DNA of 64,000 nucleotides from Alphaproteobacteria bacterium Ga0077535 (GCA_001464425.1 LNEK01000019.1:47321-111320), one strand, 5' to 3'; positions 25,311-35,337 are shown, counted from the stretch's first letter. Program-made: numbers and translations. Notes: a model not told the origin generated them from the letters alone.

Positions 25311-26579
25311 CTATTCGTCATCCTCTTCATGGGAGGCTTTGAGCCCACGGCCCGTCTGCACCGCGTCCTTACCAAACCTGCCCCGCGCCTTCGCGATCGC
25401 CGCTTCCGCCGCCGCGCGCTTGGGGGTCTGCGTATCCAGCATGTCGCCTTTATCGGCTGCCGCCGCATCACTGAAATCGGAGAGACCGACGCCGATCAGT
25501 CGATACTTTGTCTTGGCGTCCGCATCACCCGCCAACAACTCTCGCGCGGCGGCAAAAATGCGCGACGCCAGCAATGTCGGTTCTGGCAATTGCCGCCGCC
25601 GCGTGATGATCTTGAAGCGCGTGTCTTTCAGCTTGAGCGTCAGCGTCAGCCCCGCCGTATCACTGGCGCGGCAGCGGGTGGCGACCTTCTCGCACAGCGG
25701 CCAAAGTATATCCTCGAGCGCTTCAATATCGGAGATATCCTCGAAGAACGTCGTCTCCGACGAAATGCTCTTCCTCTCGCCATGAGGATCGACCTTGCGC
25801 GGATCGTCCGCCATCGAGAGCGCGAAGAGATGCGCGCCCCAATCGCCATAGAGCGCTCGCATGCGCTGCGGCCCAACCGTACGGATATCGCCGATCGTCT
25901 TTAGCCCATTGCGCTCCAGCCCCGCCGCGCCGGCCGGCCCCACACCCGGTAGCGTGCCGACGCTCCGCGTTTCCAGAAACGCCAGCGCCTCGCCGCGCCC
26001 GATGACCGAAAAGCCTCGCGGCTTATCCAGATCGCTCGCGGTTTTGGCCAAGAATTTGTTGAACGACAGCCCGATCGAAACGGTGAGCTGGCGCTCCTCC
26101 CAAATCTTGTTTTGCAGCTTGATCAAGGATTGTGCCGGCAGGCCGCCATGCAGCGCCTCGGTGCCGCTCAAATCCATGAACGCTTCGTCGATCGACAGCG
26201 GCTGCACTTGCGGCGTCAGGTCCTCCATCATCCGCCGGATGATGCGGCCCTCTTCGACGTACTTGCGCATCTCGCCATGCACGACCTTCGCCTGCGGGCA
26301 AAGCTTCAGCGCCTTGAACATCGGCATGGCGCTGCGCACCCCATACGCACGCGCCACGTAACAGCACGTTGACACGACGCCGCGCTTGCCGCCGCCCACA
26401 ATTACCGGATGCGGCTGCAGACTTGGATCATCACGCTTCTCGATCGAAGCGTAGAACGCATCGCAATCGAGGTGCGCGATAGAAAGCGATGCTAATTCCG
26501 CATGCTCCAGCGGCTGATCCTCGCCGCAGACGCAGCGAATCCCCTCGATCACCCGCGCGCAAGCACGGCAGACAATCAC
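25311..26579 (-). CDS. dinB: DNA polymerase IV (Y family) with N-terminal Cys cluster
   Basis: Translesion polymerase. I start at GTG 26579, which overlaps the ROK kinase stop (GTGA), because the longer ORF has no conserved sequence. The 422-aa product begins with four Cys in MIVCRACARVIEGIRCVCG, a zinc-ribbon-like addition seen in alphaproteobacterial DinB, then catalytic DxD-type D38 (HLDCDAFYASIEKR), steric patch region CCYVARAYGVRSAMP, and SIDEAFMD with the second acidic pair. The little-finger domain spans about residues 270-380. Translational coupling to a sugar kinase is odd functionally. Confidence 0.92.
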   Translation of the reverse strand: MIVCRACARVIEGIRCVCGEDQPLEHAELASLSIAHLDCDAFYASIEKRDDPSLQPHPVIVGGGKRGVVSTCCYVARAYGVRSAMPMFKALKLCPQAKVVHGEMRKYVEEGRIIRRMMEDLTPQVQPLSIDEAFMDLSGTEALHGGLPAQSLIKLQNKIWEERQLTVSIGLSFNKFLAKTASDLDKPRGFSVIGRGEALAFLETRSVGTLPGVGPAGAAGLERNGLKTIGDIRTVGPQRMRALYGDWGAHLFALSMADDPRKVDPHGERKSISSETTFFEDISDIEALEDILWPLCEKVATRCRASDTAGLTLTLKLKDTRFKIITRRRQLPEPTLLASRIFAAARELLAGDADAKTKYRLIGVGLSDFSDAAAADKGDMLDTQTPKRAAAEAAIAKARGRFGKDAVQTGRGLKASHEEDDE

Positions 26580-27478
26580 TTCATGTACCCCGACGCTCCG
26601 CCATCCGCCTCGAACAGCCAAGCCGCGCCGCGCACGCCGGAGGAGTCGCCGTGCTTGTTCTTCACCAGCTCCGTGCGCACCACATCCGAGAACACGTACG
26701 CCAGCAATTTGCCGCGCACGCTCGGATACAAGCTCTCGATATTCGAAACCCCGCCGCCGAACACGATCACATCCGGATCGAGAATATCCATCACCACCGC
26801 GAGCCCGCGCGCGATCCGGTCCGCCAGGTGATCCAGCAGAACGCGCGCTTTCGCATCGCCAGCGCGCGCCGCTTCGTCCGCCTCCGCCGCGCTCATCCCC
26901 GCCCAAGCCTTGAAACCCGAACCTGAAATCCATTGCTCCATGCAGCCATAGCGTCCGCACCAATGCCGCTCTGTCGTTTCATCGGCGCGCGCCCAAGGCA
27001 GCGGCGTGTGCCCCCACTCGCCGCCAATGCCGTTCACGCCTTCGATCACCTTGCGCTCGACAACAACGCCGCCGCCACAACCGGTGCCGATGATCACGCC
27101 AAACACCACGCGCCCATGCGCCGCCGCGCCATCGACCGCTTCCGACAGCGCAAAGCAATTCGCGTCATTCTCCAACCGCACCGGCCGCGCCAATGCTTCC
27201 TTCAGATCCACCAAAAACGGCTTGCCGTTGAGCCACGTGGAGTTCGCATTCCGCATCAGCCCGGTAGCCGGCGACAGCGAACCTGGCACGGCGAATCCCA
27301 CCGTCGCGGCGCGGGCGCCCGTTTCCTGTTCGATTCGCGCCACCAAATCCGCCACCGCGCGCACCGCGCCCTGGTAATCCCCAGGATTGGGGACGCGCTG
27401 GCGCGCCAAGATTTCTCCCTTGGAATCAAGCAGCGCCGCCTCGATTTTGGTGCCGCCGAAATCCACGCCAAGGCGCAT
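26576..27478 (-). CDS. ROK family sugar kinase (fructokinase/NagK-like)
   Basis: ATP-dependent hexose kinase of the ROK family, 300 aa from MRLGVDFGGTKIEAALLDSKG (the long ORF start is 194 codons too early). Phosphate motif DFGGTK, the catalytic Asp in RLENDANCFALSE, GTGCGGGVVV, and the ROK zinc region GEWGHTPLPW with CGRYGCMEQWISGSG are all visible. The CGxxGCxE form suggests fructokinase or N-acetylglucosamine/glucosamine kinase. The stop overlaps the dinB GTG. Upstream lies the intergenic region with the CtrA box. Confidence 0.88.
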   Translation of the reverse strand: MRLGVDFGGTKIEAALLDSKGEILARQRVPNPGDYQGAVRAVADLVARIEQETGARAATVGFAVPGSLSPATGLMRNANSTWLNGKPFLVDLKEALARPVRLENDANCFALSEAVDGAAAHGRVVFGVIIGTGCGGGVVVERKVIEGVNGIGGEWGHTPLPWARADETTERHWCGRYGCMEQWISGSGFKAWAGMSAAEADEAARAGDAKARVLLDHLADRIARGLAVVMDILDPDVIVFGGGVSNIESLYPSVRGKLLAYVFSDVVRTELVKNKHGDSSGVRGAAWLFEADGGASGYMK

Positions 27479-27489
27479 GCTCTTATTCC

Positions 27490-27504
27490 TTAAGCTCTTC
27501 TTAA
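27490..27504. promoter_or_regulatory. CtrA box, TTAA-N7-TTAA
   Basis: TTAAGCTCTTCTTAA is a full match to the Caulobacter CtrA consensus (TTAA-N7-TTAA). It lies 113 bp before divK and 12 bp before the ROK kinase ATG. divK is CtrA-controlled in Caulobacter, so activation of divK and/or interference with ROK transcription is plausible. Inference from motif and context only. Confidence 0.7.
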
Positions 27505-27616
27505 CGGAGGTGGCGAGATTGCTGGTGTTGCGATGGGTTGTTAAGCCCTCCGCGCTATAAGGGCCAACAATACGCGCCCGAATGGTCGCGAGGGGGCCGC
27601 GAGAGCGAAGCGGGTT

Positions 27617-27982
27617 ATGGCCAAAACGGTTCTCATCGTCGAAGACAGCGAACTCAATATGAGGCTGTTCAACGACCTCTTGGAAGCCTTTGGCTACCGC
27701 ACGGTGAAAACCCGCGACGGCCGCCAGGCTCTGCCGCTCGCGCGCGAACACAAGCCCGATCTCATCGTCATGGACATCCAGCTGCCGGAAATCTCTGGTC
27801 TGGAGATCACCGATCGTCTGAAGAAGGACGAGACGCTGAAGCACATTCCGGTCGTCGCCGTTACCGCCTTCGCCATGCGCGGCGATGAGCAGAAGATCAT
27901 GGCCGCCGGCTGCGATGCGTATCTGTCCAAGCCGATCTCGGTAACGACGTTCCTGGAAACCATCCGCAAGTTCATCGGATGA
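27617..27982 (+). CDS. divK: Cell-cycle response regulator DivK
   Basis: Single-domain receiver controlling the DivJ/PleC-CckA-CtrA pathway and cell polarity. The 121-aa product has the acidic pocket (ED at 9-10), phosphoacceptor D53 in [13 protein letters not shown], the switch region [11 protein letters not shown], and Lys in LSKPIS, closely matching Caulobacter DivK in length and motifs. It is the first gene of the conserved divK-pleD pair and has a CtrA box upstream, suggesting feedback control. Confidence 0.95.
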   Translation: MAKTVLIVEDSELNMRLFNDLLEAFGYRTVKTRDGRQALPLAREHKPDLIVMDIQLPEISGLEITDRLKKDETLKHIPVVAVTAFAMRGDEQKIMAAGCDAYLSKPISVTTFLETIRKFIG

Positions 27983-27992
27983 GGATCGTCGC

Positions 27993-29375
27993 TTGAGCGC
28001 ACGCATCCTCATCGTCGACGATCTCGAAGCCAACCGCCGCCTTTTGGAGGCGAAGCTCACTTCTGAGTATTACGACGTGCTAATGGCCAGCCGCGGCGAA
28101 GAAGCGGTGCAGCTCGCCAAGCGCGAGAAACCCGATCTCATCCTGATGGATGTGATGATGCCCGGCGGCATCGACGGCTACGAAGCGTGCCGGCGCATCA
28201 AGACCCAACCCGAAACACGTCACATCCCTGTCATCATCCTCACCACCCTGGATGATCGCACCGAGAAACTGCGCGGGCTGCAGGCCGGCGCCGAGGAATT
28301 CCTCACTAAGCCGATCGACGATGTGCAGCTGCTTGCACGGGCGAAAAGCTTGCTCGCACTAAAGGTCGTGACGGACGAGCTGCGCGCGCGCGAAGCCAAC
28401 GGCATGCGTCTCGGCGTCATTGGCGAAGAGATGCGCGCCGATCCGTTGGATCAGCATCGGGTATTTTCAGGCACCGTCCTCGTGGTCGACGACAATGCCA
28501 GCCAGATAAAGCGCATTCAGTCGGCGCTAGGCGTTGAACATCGCGTGGCCATCCTCGGCAGCGAGACCGACCTTGGCCCGCCCGATCTCGTCGTGGTCTC
28601 CGTCACCGCCAAAAGCTTCGACGGTTTTCGCGTGATCGCCCGCATGCGCTCAGGTGAGCCGACGCGGCACTTGCCGATCCTCGCCATCGTCGAGCCCGAC
28701 GATCAAAAGCGCGCCCTTCGCGCGCTCGAACTCGGCGCCCACGATATTATCGTTCGTCCGATCGATGAGGACGAAATCGCCGCCCGCGCCCGCACGCTGA
28801 TGCGCCGTAAGCGTTACATCGAGGCGCTGCGCGCACGGCTCGATCAGGGGATCGAACTCGCCATCACCGATCAGCTCACCAATCTCTACAACCGCCGCTT
28901 CCTCGACACCCAATTAGGCCCGCTCGTGCAACGCGCCCAATGCGGCGGCGAGCCGGTTTCGGTCATGGCCATCGACATCGACCATTTCAAACGCTGCAAC
29001 GACACGTACGGCCACGATGTCGGCGATGCGATCCTCCGCGAGTTCGCCGTGCGCCTGGCCTCCAACGTCCGCCCCTCGGACTTCGCCTGCCGCCTAGGCG
29101 GCGAAGAATTCGTCGTGCTAATGCCGCGCACCAATGGCGACATTGGCTGCCTCGCGGCCGAGCGCCTCCGCCGCAATGTGTGCGCCGCACCGTTTAACGC
29201 GCCCGGCGCTCCACATCCGATTGAAATCACCGTCTCGATCGGCGTCGCGTGCACCGCGACAGCCGATGACACGCCCGAAGCGTTGCTGAAGCGCGCGGAC
29301 GAGGCGCTCTATGACGCCAAGCGCGCTGGCCGCAATCGTGTGATCGGCAAAGCCACAGGTGGCCGCGCCGCCTAA
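27993..29375 (+). CDS. pleD: Diguanylate cyclase PleD
   Basis: Cyclic-di-GMP synthase controlling the motile-to-stalked transition. The 460-aa product has receiver 1 with phosphoacceptor D53 (LMDVMMPGG), a degenerate receiver 2 (about residues 155-275, no clear acceptor in VVVSVTAKSFDG), and a GGDEF domain with active site RLGGEEF and the RxxD inhibitory site (RPSD) five residues before it. The start is TTG with GAGGA about 7 nt upstream; TTG may keep levels low. It starts 10 nt after divK and its stop overlaps the convergent methyltransferase stop. Confidence 0.95.
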   Translation: MSARILIVDDLEANRRLLEAKLTSEYYDVLMASRGEEAVQLAKREKPDLILMDVMMPGGIDGYEACRRIKTQPETRHIPVIILTTLDDRTEKLRGLQAGAEEFLTKPIDDVQLLARAKSLLALKVVTDELRAREANGMRLGVIGEEMRADPLDQHRVFSGTVLVVDDNASQIKRIQSALGVEHRVAILGSETDLGPPDLVVVSVTAKSFDGFRVIARMRSGEPTRHLPILAIVEPDDQKRALRALELGAHDIIVRPIDEDEIAARARTLMRRKRYIEALRARLDQGIELAITDQLTNLYNRRFLDTQLGPLVQRAQCGGEPVSVMAIDIDHFKRCNDTYGHDVGDAILREFAVRLASNVRPSDFACRLGGEEFVVLMPRTNGDIGCLAAERLRRNVCAAPFNAPGAPHPIEITVSIGVACTATADDTPEALLKRADEALYDAKRAGRNRVIGKATGGRAA

Positions 29376-30415
29376 AGCGCAGCAGCCACGCCGGCGAACG
29401 GCTCCACGAAACTAAGCGCCCCGCTCGTCAGCACTTTGTCGGCGACGCTGACACGTCCGCCTCCGTCACTATCCTTCTTGAACACAATCGCCGGCATCAG
29501 ACCGTGCTTGCCGCAATAGCGCGGCAGCGCAGTCTGAAGCGCGCGCAGGCCGGAAAGGAACAGCCGGCCACGCCAATCATCCGGAATGTAATTGCGTAGG
29601 AAGAGTTGCGGCACGGCGTTGTAAATATCGTACGAGTACGCAAACGGCCAATCCTTGGATTCAAACCAGCTGCGCGACCGCGTATTGTGCGGCAAGTCGG
29701 GCAGTGGCGTATGAATTTCCGGCTGACCGGGGCCGCGCATCGGCAACATCCGGGCCAGACGTTCCAGCCGCCACGGCAGCTTGGCGTCGTTCCACCAGAA
29801 CACCACCACCGCAACACCGCCCGGCTTCAGCACCCGCCACAATTCGCGAAACGCCGCCGCCTGCATCTCAAGCGGCAGCTGATAGATCACGTGATTGCAA
29901 GTGATCGCATCCACCACGCCATCTTGGATGGGCATATTGGTGATGTCGCACTTCAGGTAGATGCCGCGATCACCTAGCTTCTCGCGCGCAGTGTTCAACG
30001 CACGCGTCGACAGATCGGTGCAGATGAAGCGCTCAAAGCGGTCGCCGAACGCCACCACCTCTTCGTCCACCAGTGGCCCGCACCCCGCGTCCAGAATGTA
30101 TTTGCCGCCGCCAGAGAAATAGCGCTCACCCAGCCGGCGCATGCACGCGCGCGCATGCTCAGCGCTGACCGTGCGCGTATCGACGAAGGCCTTGGTTTCC
30201 TGGAATTCGCCTTCAGCGTCCGGCGCCCAGCCGAACTCATCATAAAATTGCTTCGCCGCCGCCTGCTCCCCGCTCAGGTCCTGCAGAAACGACGCGACGC
30301 CGTTGCGCACGGAATAAGTGTGGCCCGAAGCGCTGATGAGGCCGTCCGGCGTCAATTGCAACGCTTCGCCCGATCTCGGGCACTGACATAAATCGGTGAG
30401 AGTTGTGCGGTCCAT
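29372..30415 (-). CDS. Class I SAM-dependent methyltransferase
   Basis: A 347-aa product from MDRTTLTDLCQCPRSGEALQL; the ORF reaches 26 basic residues further upstream without support. The N-terminal 60 residues resemble a Trm112-like zinc-ribbon with only one Cys pair left (CQCPRSGE). The Rossmann domain has motif I ILDAGCGPLVDE, motif II region ICTDLSTRAL, and CNHVIYQLP, followed by LWRVLKPGGVAVVVF. Substrate unknown; such proteins often methylate small molecules or lipids. Convergent with pleD. Confidence 0.8.
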   Translation of the reverse strand: MDRTTLTDLCQCPRSGEALQLTPDGLISASGHTYSVRNGVASFLQDLSGEQAAAKQFYDEFGWAPDAEGEFQETKAFVDTRTVSAEHARACMRRLGERYFSGGGKYILDAGCGPLVDEEVVAFGDRFERFICTDLSTRALNTAREKLGDRGIYLKCDITNMPIQDGVVDAITCNHVIYQLPLEMQAAAFRELWRVLKPGGVAVVVFWWNDAKLPWRLERLARMLPMRGPGQPEIHTPLPDLPHNTRSRSWFESKDWPFAYSYDIYNAVPQLFLRNYIPDDWRGRLFLSGLRALQTALPRYCGKHGLMPAIVFKKDSDGGGRVSVADKVLTSGALSFVEPFAGVAAAL

Positions 30416-30576
30416 CGCGATCAGAATGAAGTTGCGATTACGCCGTCGCAAGCGTTTTCGTTGCGTAAAAATTGCGCGGAACCTTTTTCGCACCTAACGC
30501 GCAATGCATCGCGCCCGCTCGCCGGCCCGTCGCACGATCATTGTGCGGAGCGAATTAGAGGCGCCTTCTCCGCCGC

Positions 30577-31095
30577 ATGCGCATTCTCCTCTCACTCATC
30601 GCGGCACTGGTGTGCGCGCCATTGGCGTTCGCCCAGACACCGTCTCTCCCGACGTGCGAAGCCGCCGCGCATCGCGCCCTCGATTTTTGGCTTGGCGAGT
30701 GGGACGCGTTCCGCGCCGACACCAATGCGCCTGCAGGGCGCTCGTCGATCCGCAGCGAAGATGGCGGCTGCGTGATTACCGAGCATTGGACCAGCCTCAA
30801 CGCACCCTATTCCGGCCGCAGCCTGAATTTCTTCGATCGCAATAGCGGACGCTGGGAGCAGTACTGGGTCGACTCCACCGGCGGTCGCACCCATTTCGCC
30901 GGCGGTCCGATCGAGAACGGGCTTCAGATGACGAGCGGTCCAACCATCCCCGCCGCTGGCGGCGCGCCCGTTCACAGCCGGGTCACCTTCCTGGCCCGGC
31001 CCGACGGCACAGTCCTGCAGCGCGGGGAGACCTCCGCCGACGGCCAAACCTGGGCGCTCAGTTACGCCTTCATCTATCGCCGCCGTGCCGAATGA
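30577..31095 (+). CDS. Secreted DUF1579-like protein
   Basis: A 172-aa product with a Sec signal (MRILLSLIAALVCAPLAFAQ, cleavage after AFA). The mature part starts with CEAAAHRALDFWLGEWDAF, similar to the LDFWLGEWD opening of DUF1579-like and other lipocalin-type beta proteins, followed by alternating beta strands. Likely periplasmic. Function unknown. It lies 94 bp before map. Confidence 0.7.
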   Translation: MRILLSLIAALVCAPLAFAQTPSLPTCEAAAHRALDFWLGEWDAFRADTNAPAGRSSIRSEDGGCVITEHWTSLNAPYSGRSLNFFDRNSGRWEQYWVDSTGGRTHFAGGPIENGLQMTSGPTIPAAGGAPVHSRVTFLARPDGTVLQRGETSADGQTWALSYAFIYRRRAE

Positions 31096-31188
31096 ACGAC
31101 TAGAGGGCCGATTTCGCACCGCATTTTGCCAGCCTCTTCGGCTGCAAACGGTCCGCGCCTATGTTATGAGGCCGCAGCGGAGCACCGA

Positions 31189-32019
31189 ATGAATTACGTC
31201 CAGGCCGTCGAGGCGCCAGAGCGCAATACCGGCCAAATCAAACTGCACGATCGCGCTCAGGCGTTCGCAGGCATGCATGCGGCCGGCAAGATCGCCGCGG
31301 GGTGCCTCGATATGCTAGCCGCAGAAGTGCGCGATGGCGTCACTACCGCCCGCATCGATGATCTTGCGCGCCAGTACGTGTTCGATCACGGCGCACTGCC
31401 GGCATGCGTTTTCTATCGCGGCTATCGCCACACCGTGTGCACATCGCTCAACCATGTCGTCTGCCACGGCATCCCGGGCGACCGCGTACTGCGCAGCGGC
31501 GACATCCTGAACATCGACGTCACCGCCATCTTCGACGGCTGGCACGGCGACACCAGCCGCATGTACGCCGTTGGCGACATACCACGCAAAGCCGAGCGGC
31601 TGATGGACATCACCTATGATGCAATGATGCGCGGCATCGCCGCGATCAAACCGGGCGCAACGCTCGGCGACCTCGGCTACGCCATCCAAAGTTATGCGGA
31701 GAGCGAACGCCTCTCCGTCGTGCGCGAGTTTTGCGGCCATGGGCTTGGCCGCATCTTCCACGACGCGCCGAACATCTTGCACTACGGCAAGCCGGGCCAA
31801 GGCGAAGAGCTGAAGCCGGGGATGATGTTCACGGTGGAGCCAATGCTGAACCTTGGCGCGCCTGGCGTGAAAGTACTAGCCGATGGTTGGACTGCCGTGA
31901 CGAAGGATAAATCGCTCACGGCGCAGTACGAGCACTCGATCGGCATCACCGAAGATGGCGTCGAGATCTTCACCAAGTCGCCGGCGGGGATCGATCAGCC
32001 CCACAAGACTCCCGGCTGA
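31189..32019 (+). CDS. map: Type I methionine aminopeptidase
   Basis: Removes N-terminal Met from nascent proteins. I start at ATG 31189 ([13 protein letters not shown]); upstream codons in the longer ORF lack conservation. The 276-aa pita-bread fold shows the five metal ligands: Asp in [12 protein letters not shown], Asp in WHGDTSRMY, His in [11 protein letters not shown], Glu in FTVEPML, and Glu in QYEHSIGIT. It is followed 11 bp later by radC, a common alphaproteobacterial neighbourhood. Confidence 0.95.
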   Translation: MNYVQAVEAPERNTGQIKLHDRAQAFAGMHAAGKIAAGCLDMLAAEVRDGVTTARIDDLARQYVFDHGALPACVFYRGYRHTVCTSLNHVVCHGIPGDRVLRSGDILNIDVTAIFDGWHGDTSRMYAVGDIPRKAERLMDITYDAMMRGIAAIKPGATLGDLGYAIQSYAESERLSVVREFCGHGLGRIFHDAPNILHYGKPGQGEELKPGMMFTVEPMLNLGAPGVKVLADGWTAVTKDKSLTAQYEHSIGITEDGVEIFTKSPAGIDQPHKTPG

Positions 32020-32030
32020 GGCGCGGGCGC

Positions 32031-32882
32031 GTGGCGGGCCGCTCCGACAAGCCGGGCAAACCCGCGACCCCACGTGTGGAGGATTCCGAACTCTTTCCAT
32101 TCAAGCTGGACGACATTTCCGTCGAGCCACCGCCGACCAAGCGCGCGAGGCGCAGCGCGCCCGCGACATCAAAAGACAAGCCGCATTACCACGACCATCG
32201 CGCCCGTCTCCGCCAACGCTTCTCTGAAGCGGGGCCTGCGGCCCTGGCCGAATACGAGCTGCTCGAGCTTTATCTTTTCCGCACGATCCCGCGGCAAGAC
32301 ACCAAACCACTCGCCAAAGCGCTGCTTGCCAAATTCGGCACGCTCGACGCGGTTCTGGCGGCGCCCGTGCAACGCATCGCCGAAGTGAACGGCGCCGGCC
32401 CCGCCGTCGCGCAGGATCTAAAAGTCGTTCAAGCTCTGCTCGAACGCGCCAGCAAAGCGGAGCTCAAACAGCGGACCGTCGTATCGTCCTGGTCGCAGCT
32501 CTTGAACTATTGCCGGATGAGCATGGCGCATGAGCCGCGCGAACAATTCCGGGTCCTCTTTCTCGACGTGAAGAACCAACTCATTGCAGACGAAATCCTC
32601 AACGAAGGCACCATCGATCACGCCCCCGTCTATCCGCGCGAAGTCGCCCGCCGCGCGCTTGAGCTTTCGGCCGCCGCCGTGATCCTCGTTCACAATCACC
32701 CAAGCGGCGATCCCAAACCCAGCGCCGCCGACCTCGCCATCACCCGCGAGATCGTCGCCGCCGCCAACGCGGTGAGTGTCAAGGTACACGATCACCTCGT
32801 CATCGGCCGCAACGGCGCCGAGAGCTTCAAAAGCTTGGGTTGCTTTAACGCCGACAGAGCTTGCAGCCGGCATCGCTGCTGA
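32031..32882 (+). CDS. radC: RadC/JAB-domain protein, C-terminus frameshifted
   Basis: RadC-family protein with a JAB-like metal-binding domain; despite its name its role in repair is unclear. The 283-aa product has an N-terminal HhH-type region (residues about 60-140) and the JAB motif [19 protein letters not shown] with the downstream [10 protein letters not shown]. Family members typically end SFRSLGLL. Here SFKSLG is followed by [13 protein letters not shown]; restoring one T (GGTTTG instead of GGTTG) gives SLGLL and a stop at 32846, so a 1-nt deletion is likely. Start is GTG with weak ribosome binding site. Confidence 0.88.
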   Translation: MAGRSDKPGKPATPRVEDSELFPFKLDDISVEPPPTKRARRSAPATSKDKPHYHDHRARLRQRFSEAGPAALAEYELLELYLFRTIPRQDTKPLAKALLAKFGTLDAVLAAPVQRIAEVNGAGPAVAQDLKVVQALLERASKAELKQRTVVSSWSQLLNYCRMSMAHEPREQFRVLFLDVKNQLIADEILNEGTIDHAPVYPREVARRALELSAAAVILVHNHPSGDPKPSAADLAITREIVAAANAVSVKVHDHLVIGRNGAESFKSLGCFNADRACSRHRC

Positions 32883-32951
32883 GCCTCACACTCGACGCCA
32901 CACTGCGCGGGCCTTATCCTTCGACCCCATCGTCCTAGGGGGAATTCGAGA

Positions 32952-33569
32952 ATGTCGCACACCCGCCGCGCGCTGCTGCTGACCGCGTTTGCCGCAAGCG
33001 TCGCGCCGCCGGCCTTCGCACAAGCCAACGATCACATGACGATCGGCGCCGCCAACGCGCCGCTTCATCTCACCGAGTTCGCCTCGCTCACCTGCGGACA
33101 CTGCGCGCACTTCCACGAGAGCAACTGGAGCACCCTCAAAACCCGTTACATCGACACGGGCCGCGTTCGCTTCACGCTCCACGAAATGCTGACGCCGCCG
33201 CCCGCTGTCGCGCTCGGCATGTTCCAGGTTGCGCGGTGCAATGGCGCGTCGGCGGACCAATACATGCGCCGCGTCAGCATCTTGTTCGAGCGGCAAGCCG
33301 CGATTCTCGGCAGCGGAACGCTCGCGGGCGTGCGCGACGCTTTGGTCGCCGCCGGCGCCGAGTGGGGCCTCACGCCGGCGCAAGTGGTTGCGAGCCTCAA
33401 CGATCCCGCGGGGGCAGAGCGCATCCGCCGCAGCATCGCCAGCTCCGATGCACTCGGCATTTCACAAACGCCGTCCTTCTTGTTCAACGGCGTGCGAGGT
33501 ACGGATCAGGCTTTCGTCACGCCTGAAGGCATGGTGCGCATTCTCGATACGCGGCTGGCGGCGCTTTAA
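32952..33569 (+). CDS. DsbA family thioredoxin-fold protein
   Basis: Predicted periplasmic thiol-disulfide protein (205 aa). An Arg-bearing hydrophobic signal (MSHTRRALLLTAFAASVAPPAFA) is followed by a thioredoxin fold with active site CGHC in FASLTCGHCAHFHESNW and a cis-Pro-type motif SQTPSFLFNG. The organization fits the DsbA/BdbD-like family used for extracytoplasmic folding. AGGGGG lies a few bases before ATG. Its stop overlaps the convergent ABC-F stop. Confidence 0.88.
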   Translation: MSHTRRALLLTAFAASVAPPAFAQANDHMTIGAANAPLHLTEFASLTCGHCAHFHESNWSTLKTRYIDTGRVRFTLHEMLTPPPAVALGMFQVARCNGASADQYMRRVSILFERQAAILGSGTLAGVRDALVAAGAEWGLTPAQVVASLNDPAGAERIRRSIASSDALGISQTPSFLFNGVRGTDQAFVTPEGMVRILDTRLAAL

Positions 33570-35143
33570 AGCTCGATCCGCCGTTCGATGCTCACATTTT
33601 CCAAGAACGCCTCGTCATGGCTCACCACCAGCAAGGCGCCGTCATAAGCGCGCAAACCTGCTTCGACCGTTTCGATGGATTCAATATCGAGATGGTTTGT
33701 CGGCTCATCCAGGATCAGTAGCTGCGGCGGCGCAGCGCTACCCAGCACGCACGCCAGTCCAGCCCGCAACATCTGCCCGCCGCTCAGCGTGCCGACGATC
33801 TGCAGCGCATAATCAGCGCGAAACGCAAACCGCGCCAGCGCCGCCCGGCACGCATTCTCATCCGCCTCCGGATTGATGCGCATGAAATTGTCACGGATCG
33901 ACAGCGCCGGGTCGAGCACGCTCACCCGCTGATCCAACATCGCGTACGGCACAAGCACACGCGCTTCGCCGCCCCACGGCGCCAGCGCGCCAGTCAGCAC
34001 CGAGAGCAACGTCGTCTTACCCGAGCCATTGGCGCCAGTAATCGCCACCCGCTCCGGCCCCGCGACGACGAAGGACACATTCCGCAACACAGGCGCATCA
34101 GGCGCATAGCCAGCCGTCACGCCCTCCACCCGCGCCACCACTTTGCCGGCCGCGAGCCCCGTCGGCGCCAGCGTCACCGAAAGCGGGGCAAGCACTTCGA
34201 TCCGCTCGCGCGCCGCAGCCACATCTTCAGCTGCCGCTGCACGTTCGCGCTCAGCCAATCGCGCACCCTCACCGCTCGTGTTCTCAGCATTGTTCTTCAT
34301 CATGCCGAGCAAGATCTTCGGCGCATCGCCGCGCATGGCTTTGCGCTTCCCGCCACGATCGCGCCGCGCCTGCCGCTCCAAGCGCTCCTGCGCCACACGC
34401 GCCGCCTCCGCCACGCGCTTTTCCGCGTCCGCCAAATCATGCCGAGCCGCCGCCAACTCCAGCGCTTTGCGCTCCCGGTAAGCGCTCCAATTGCCGCCAT
34501 AACGCGCAGCGCCGAGCGAAGTCAGCTCAACGAGCGCGTCCATCTCATCCAGCAATTCGCGATCATGGCTGACAACAATCGCACCCGCCCGCCAACCGGC
34601 CAGCAACGCAATCACCGCATCGCGACCGTCGCGATCCAGATTGTTCGTAGGCTCGTCCAACAACAAGAAGTCCGGCTCACCAAACACCAACGCCGCCAAG
34701 CTCGCGCGCGTCCGCTGCCCGCCCGAAAGCGCCGCGAGCCGCGTTTCCGCGCTCGCCACTAAACCGACGCGCGCCAGCGCCGCTTCCACGCGCATGCCAA
34801 GCGTCCAATCCGCGCCAGACAATTCATCGGCGCTCGCTTCGCCACGTTCGGCACGCTTAAGCACACGCAGCGTATCGCGCACGCCGAACAGGTCCGCAAT
34901 CGTCTCATCGCCCGCCACTTGCACGGCCTGGCGCAGCAAGCCGACGCGTCCGCTCAGGACAATGCTTCCACTGGGCGGCGCAAGCTCGCCCGCGATCAGC
35001 TTCAACACGGTCGTCTTGCCGACGCCATTGCGGCCAACGAGCCCCGTGCGTTCGGGGCCGAAGCTAAGATCGAGATCGAAGAAGAGGGAGCGGCCGTCCG
35101 GCAAGGACCACGAGAGGCCGGCAAGAATGATAGATGCGGACAT
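33566..35143 (-). CDS. ABC-F family ATPase
   Basis: Soluble protein with two ABC domains and no TM segments; ABC-F proteins act on ribosomes or resist ribosome-targeting antibiotics. I start at MSASIILAGLSWS; six residues upstream in the ORF lack support. The 525-aa product has Walker A GRNGVGKTT and GANGSGKTT, signatures LSGGQRTRASLA and LSGGQMLRAGLA, and Walker B FLLLDEPTNNLD and LILDEPTNHLD. The inter-domain linker is rich in Arg/Ala. Type cannot be assigned further by eye. Confidence 0.92.
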   Translation of the reverse strand: MSASIILAGLSWSLPDGRSLFFDLDLSFGPERTGLVGRNGVGKTTVLKLIAGELAPPSGSIVLSGRVGLLRQAVQVAGDETIADLFGVRDTLRVLKRAERGEASADELSGADWTLGMRVEAALARVGLVASAETRLAALSGGQRTRASLAALVFGEPDFLLLDEPTNNLDRDGRDAVIALLAGWRAGAIVVSHDRELLDEMDALVELTSLGAARYGGNWSAYRERKALELAAARHDLADAEKRVAEAARVAQERLERQARRDRGGKRKAMRGDAPKILLGMMKNNAENTSGEGARLAERERAAAAEDVAAARERIEVLAPLSVTLAPTGLAAGKVVARVEGVTAGYAPDAPVLRNVSFVVAGPERVAITGANGSGKTTLLSVLTGALAPWGGEARVLVPYAMLDQRVSVLDPALSIRDNFMRINPEADENACRAALARFAFRADYALQIVGTLSGGQMLRAGLACVLGSAAPPQLLILDEPTNHLDIESIETVEAGLRAYDGALLVVSHDEAFLENVSIERRIEL

Positions 35144-35337
35144 GGTGAGTTCCGGAAACAAAGCTGCTGGGCAAATGTCGTCCGGCGCGCATCACATGTT
35201 TCGGCAATCTCCGTTGCAGCGCCCTAGCTAGCTTCCGCGTCCGCCGCTTTCAAGCCAGCCCATTTGCGCTTGCGTGCGCGGCGCGGCTCCATACACTCCT
35301 GTTTGGACACCGCGAAGCGGGCCACGGGAGGAAGCAG

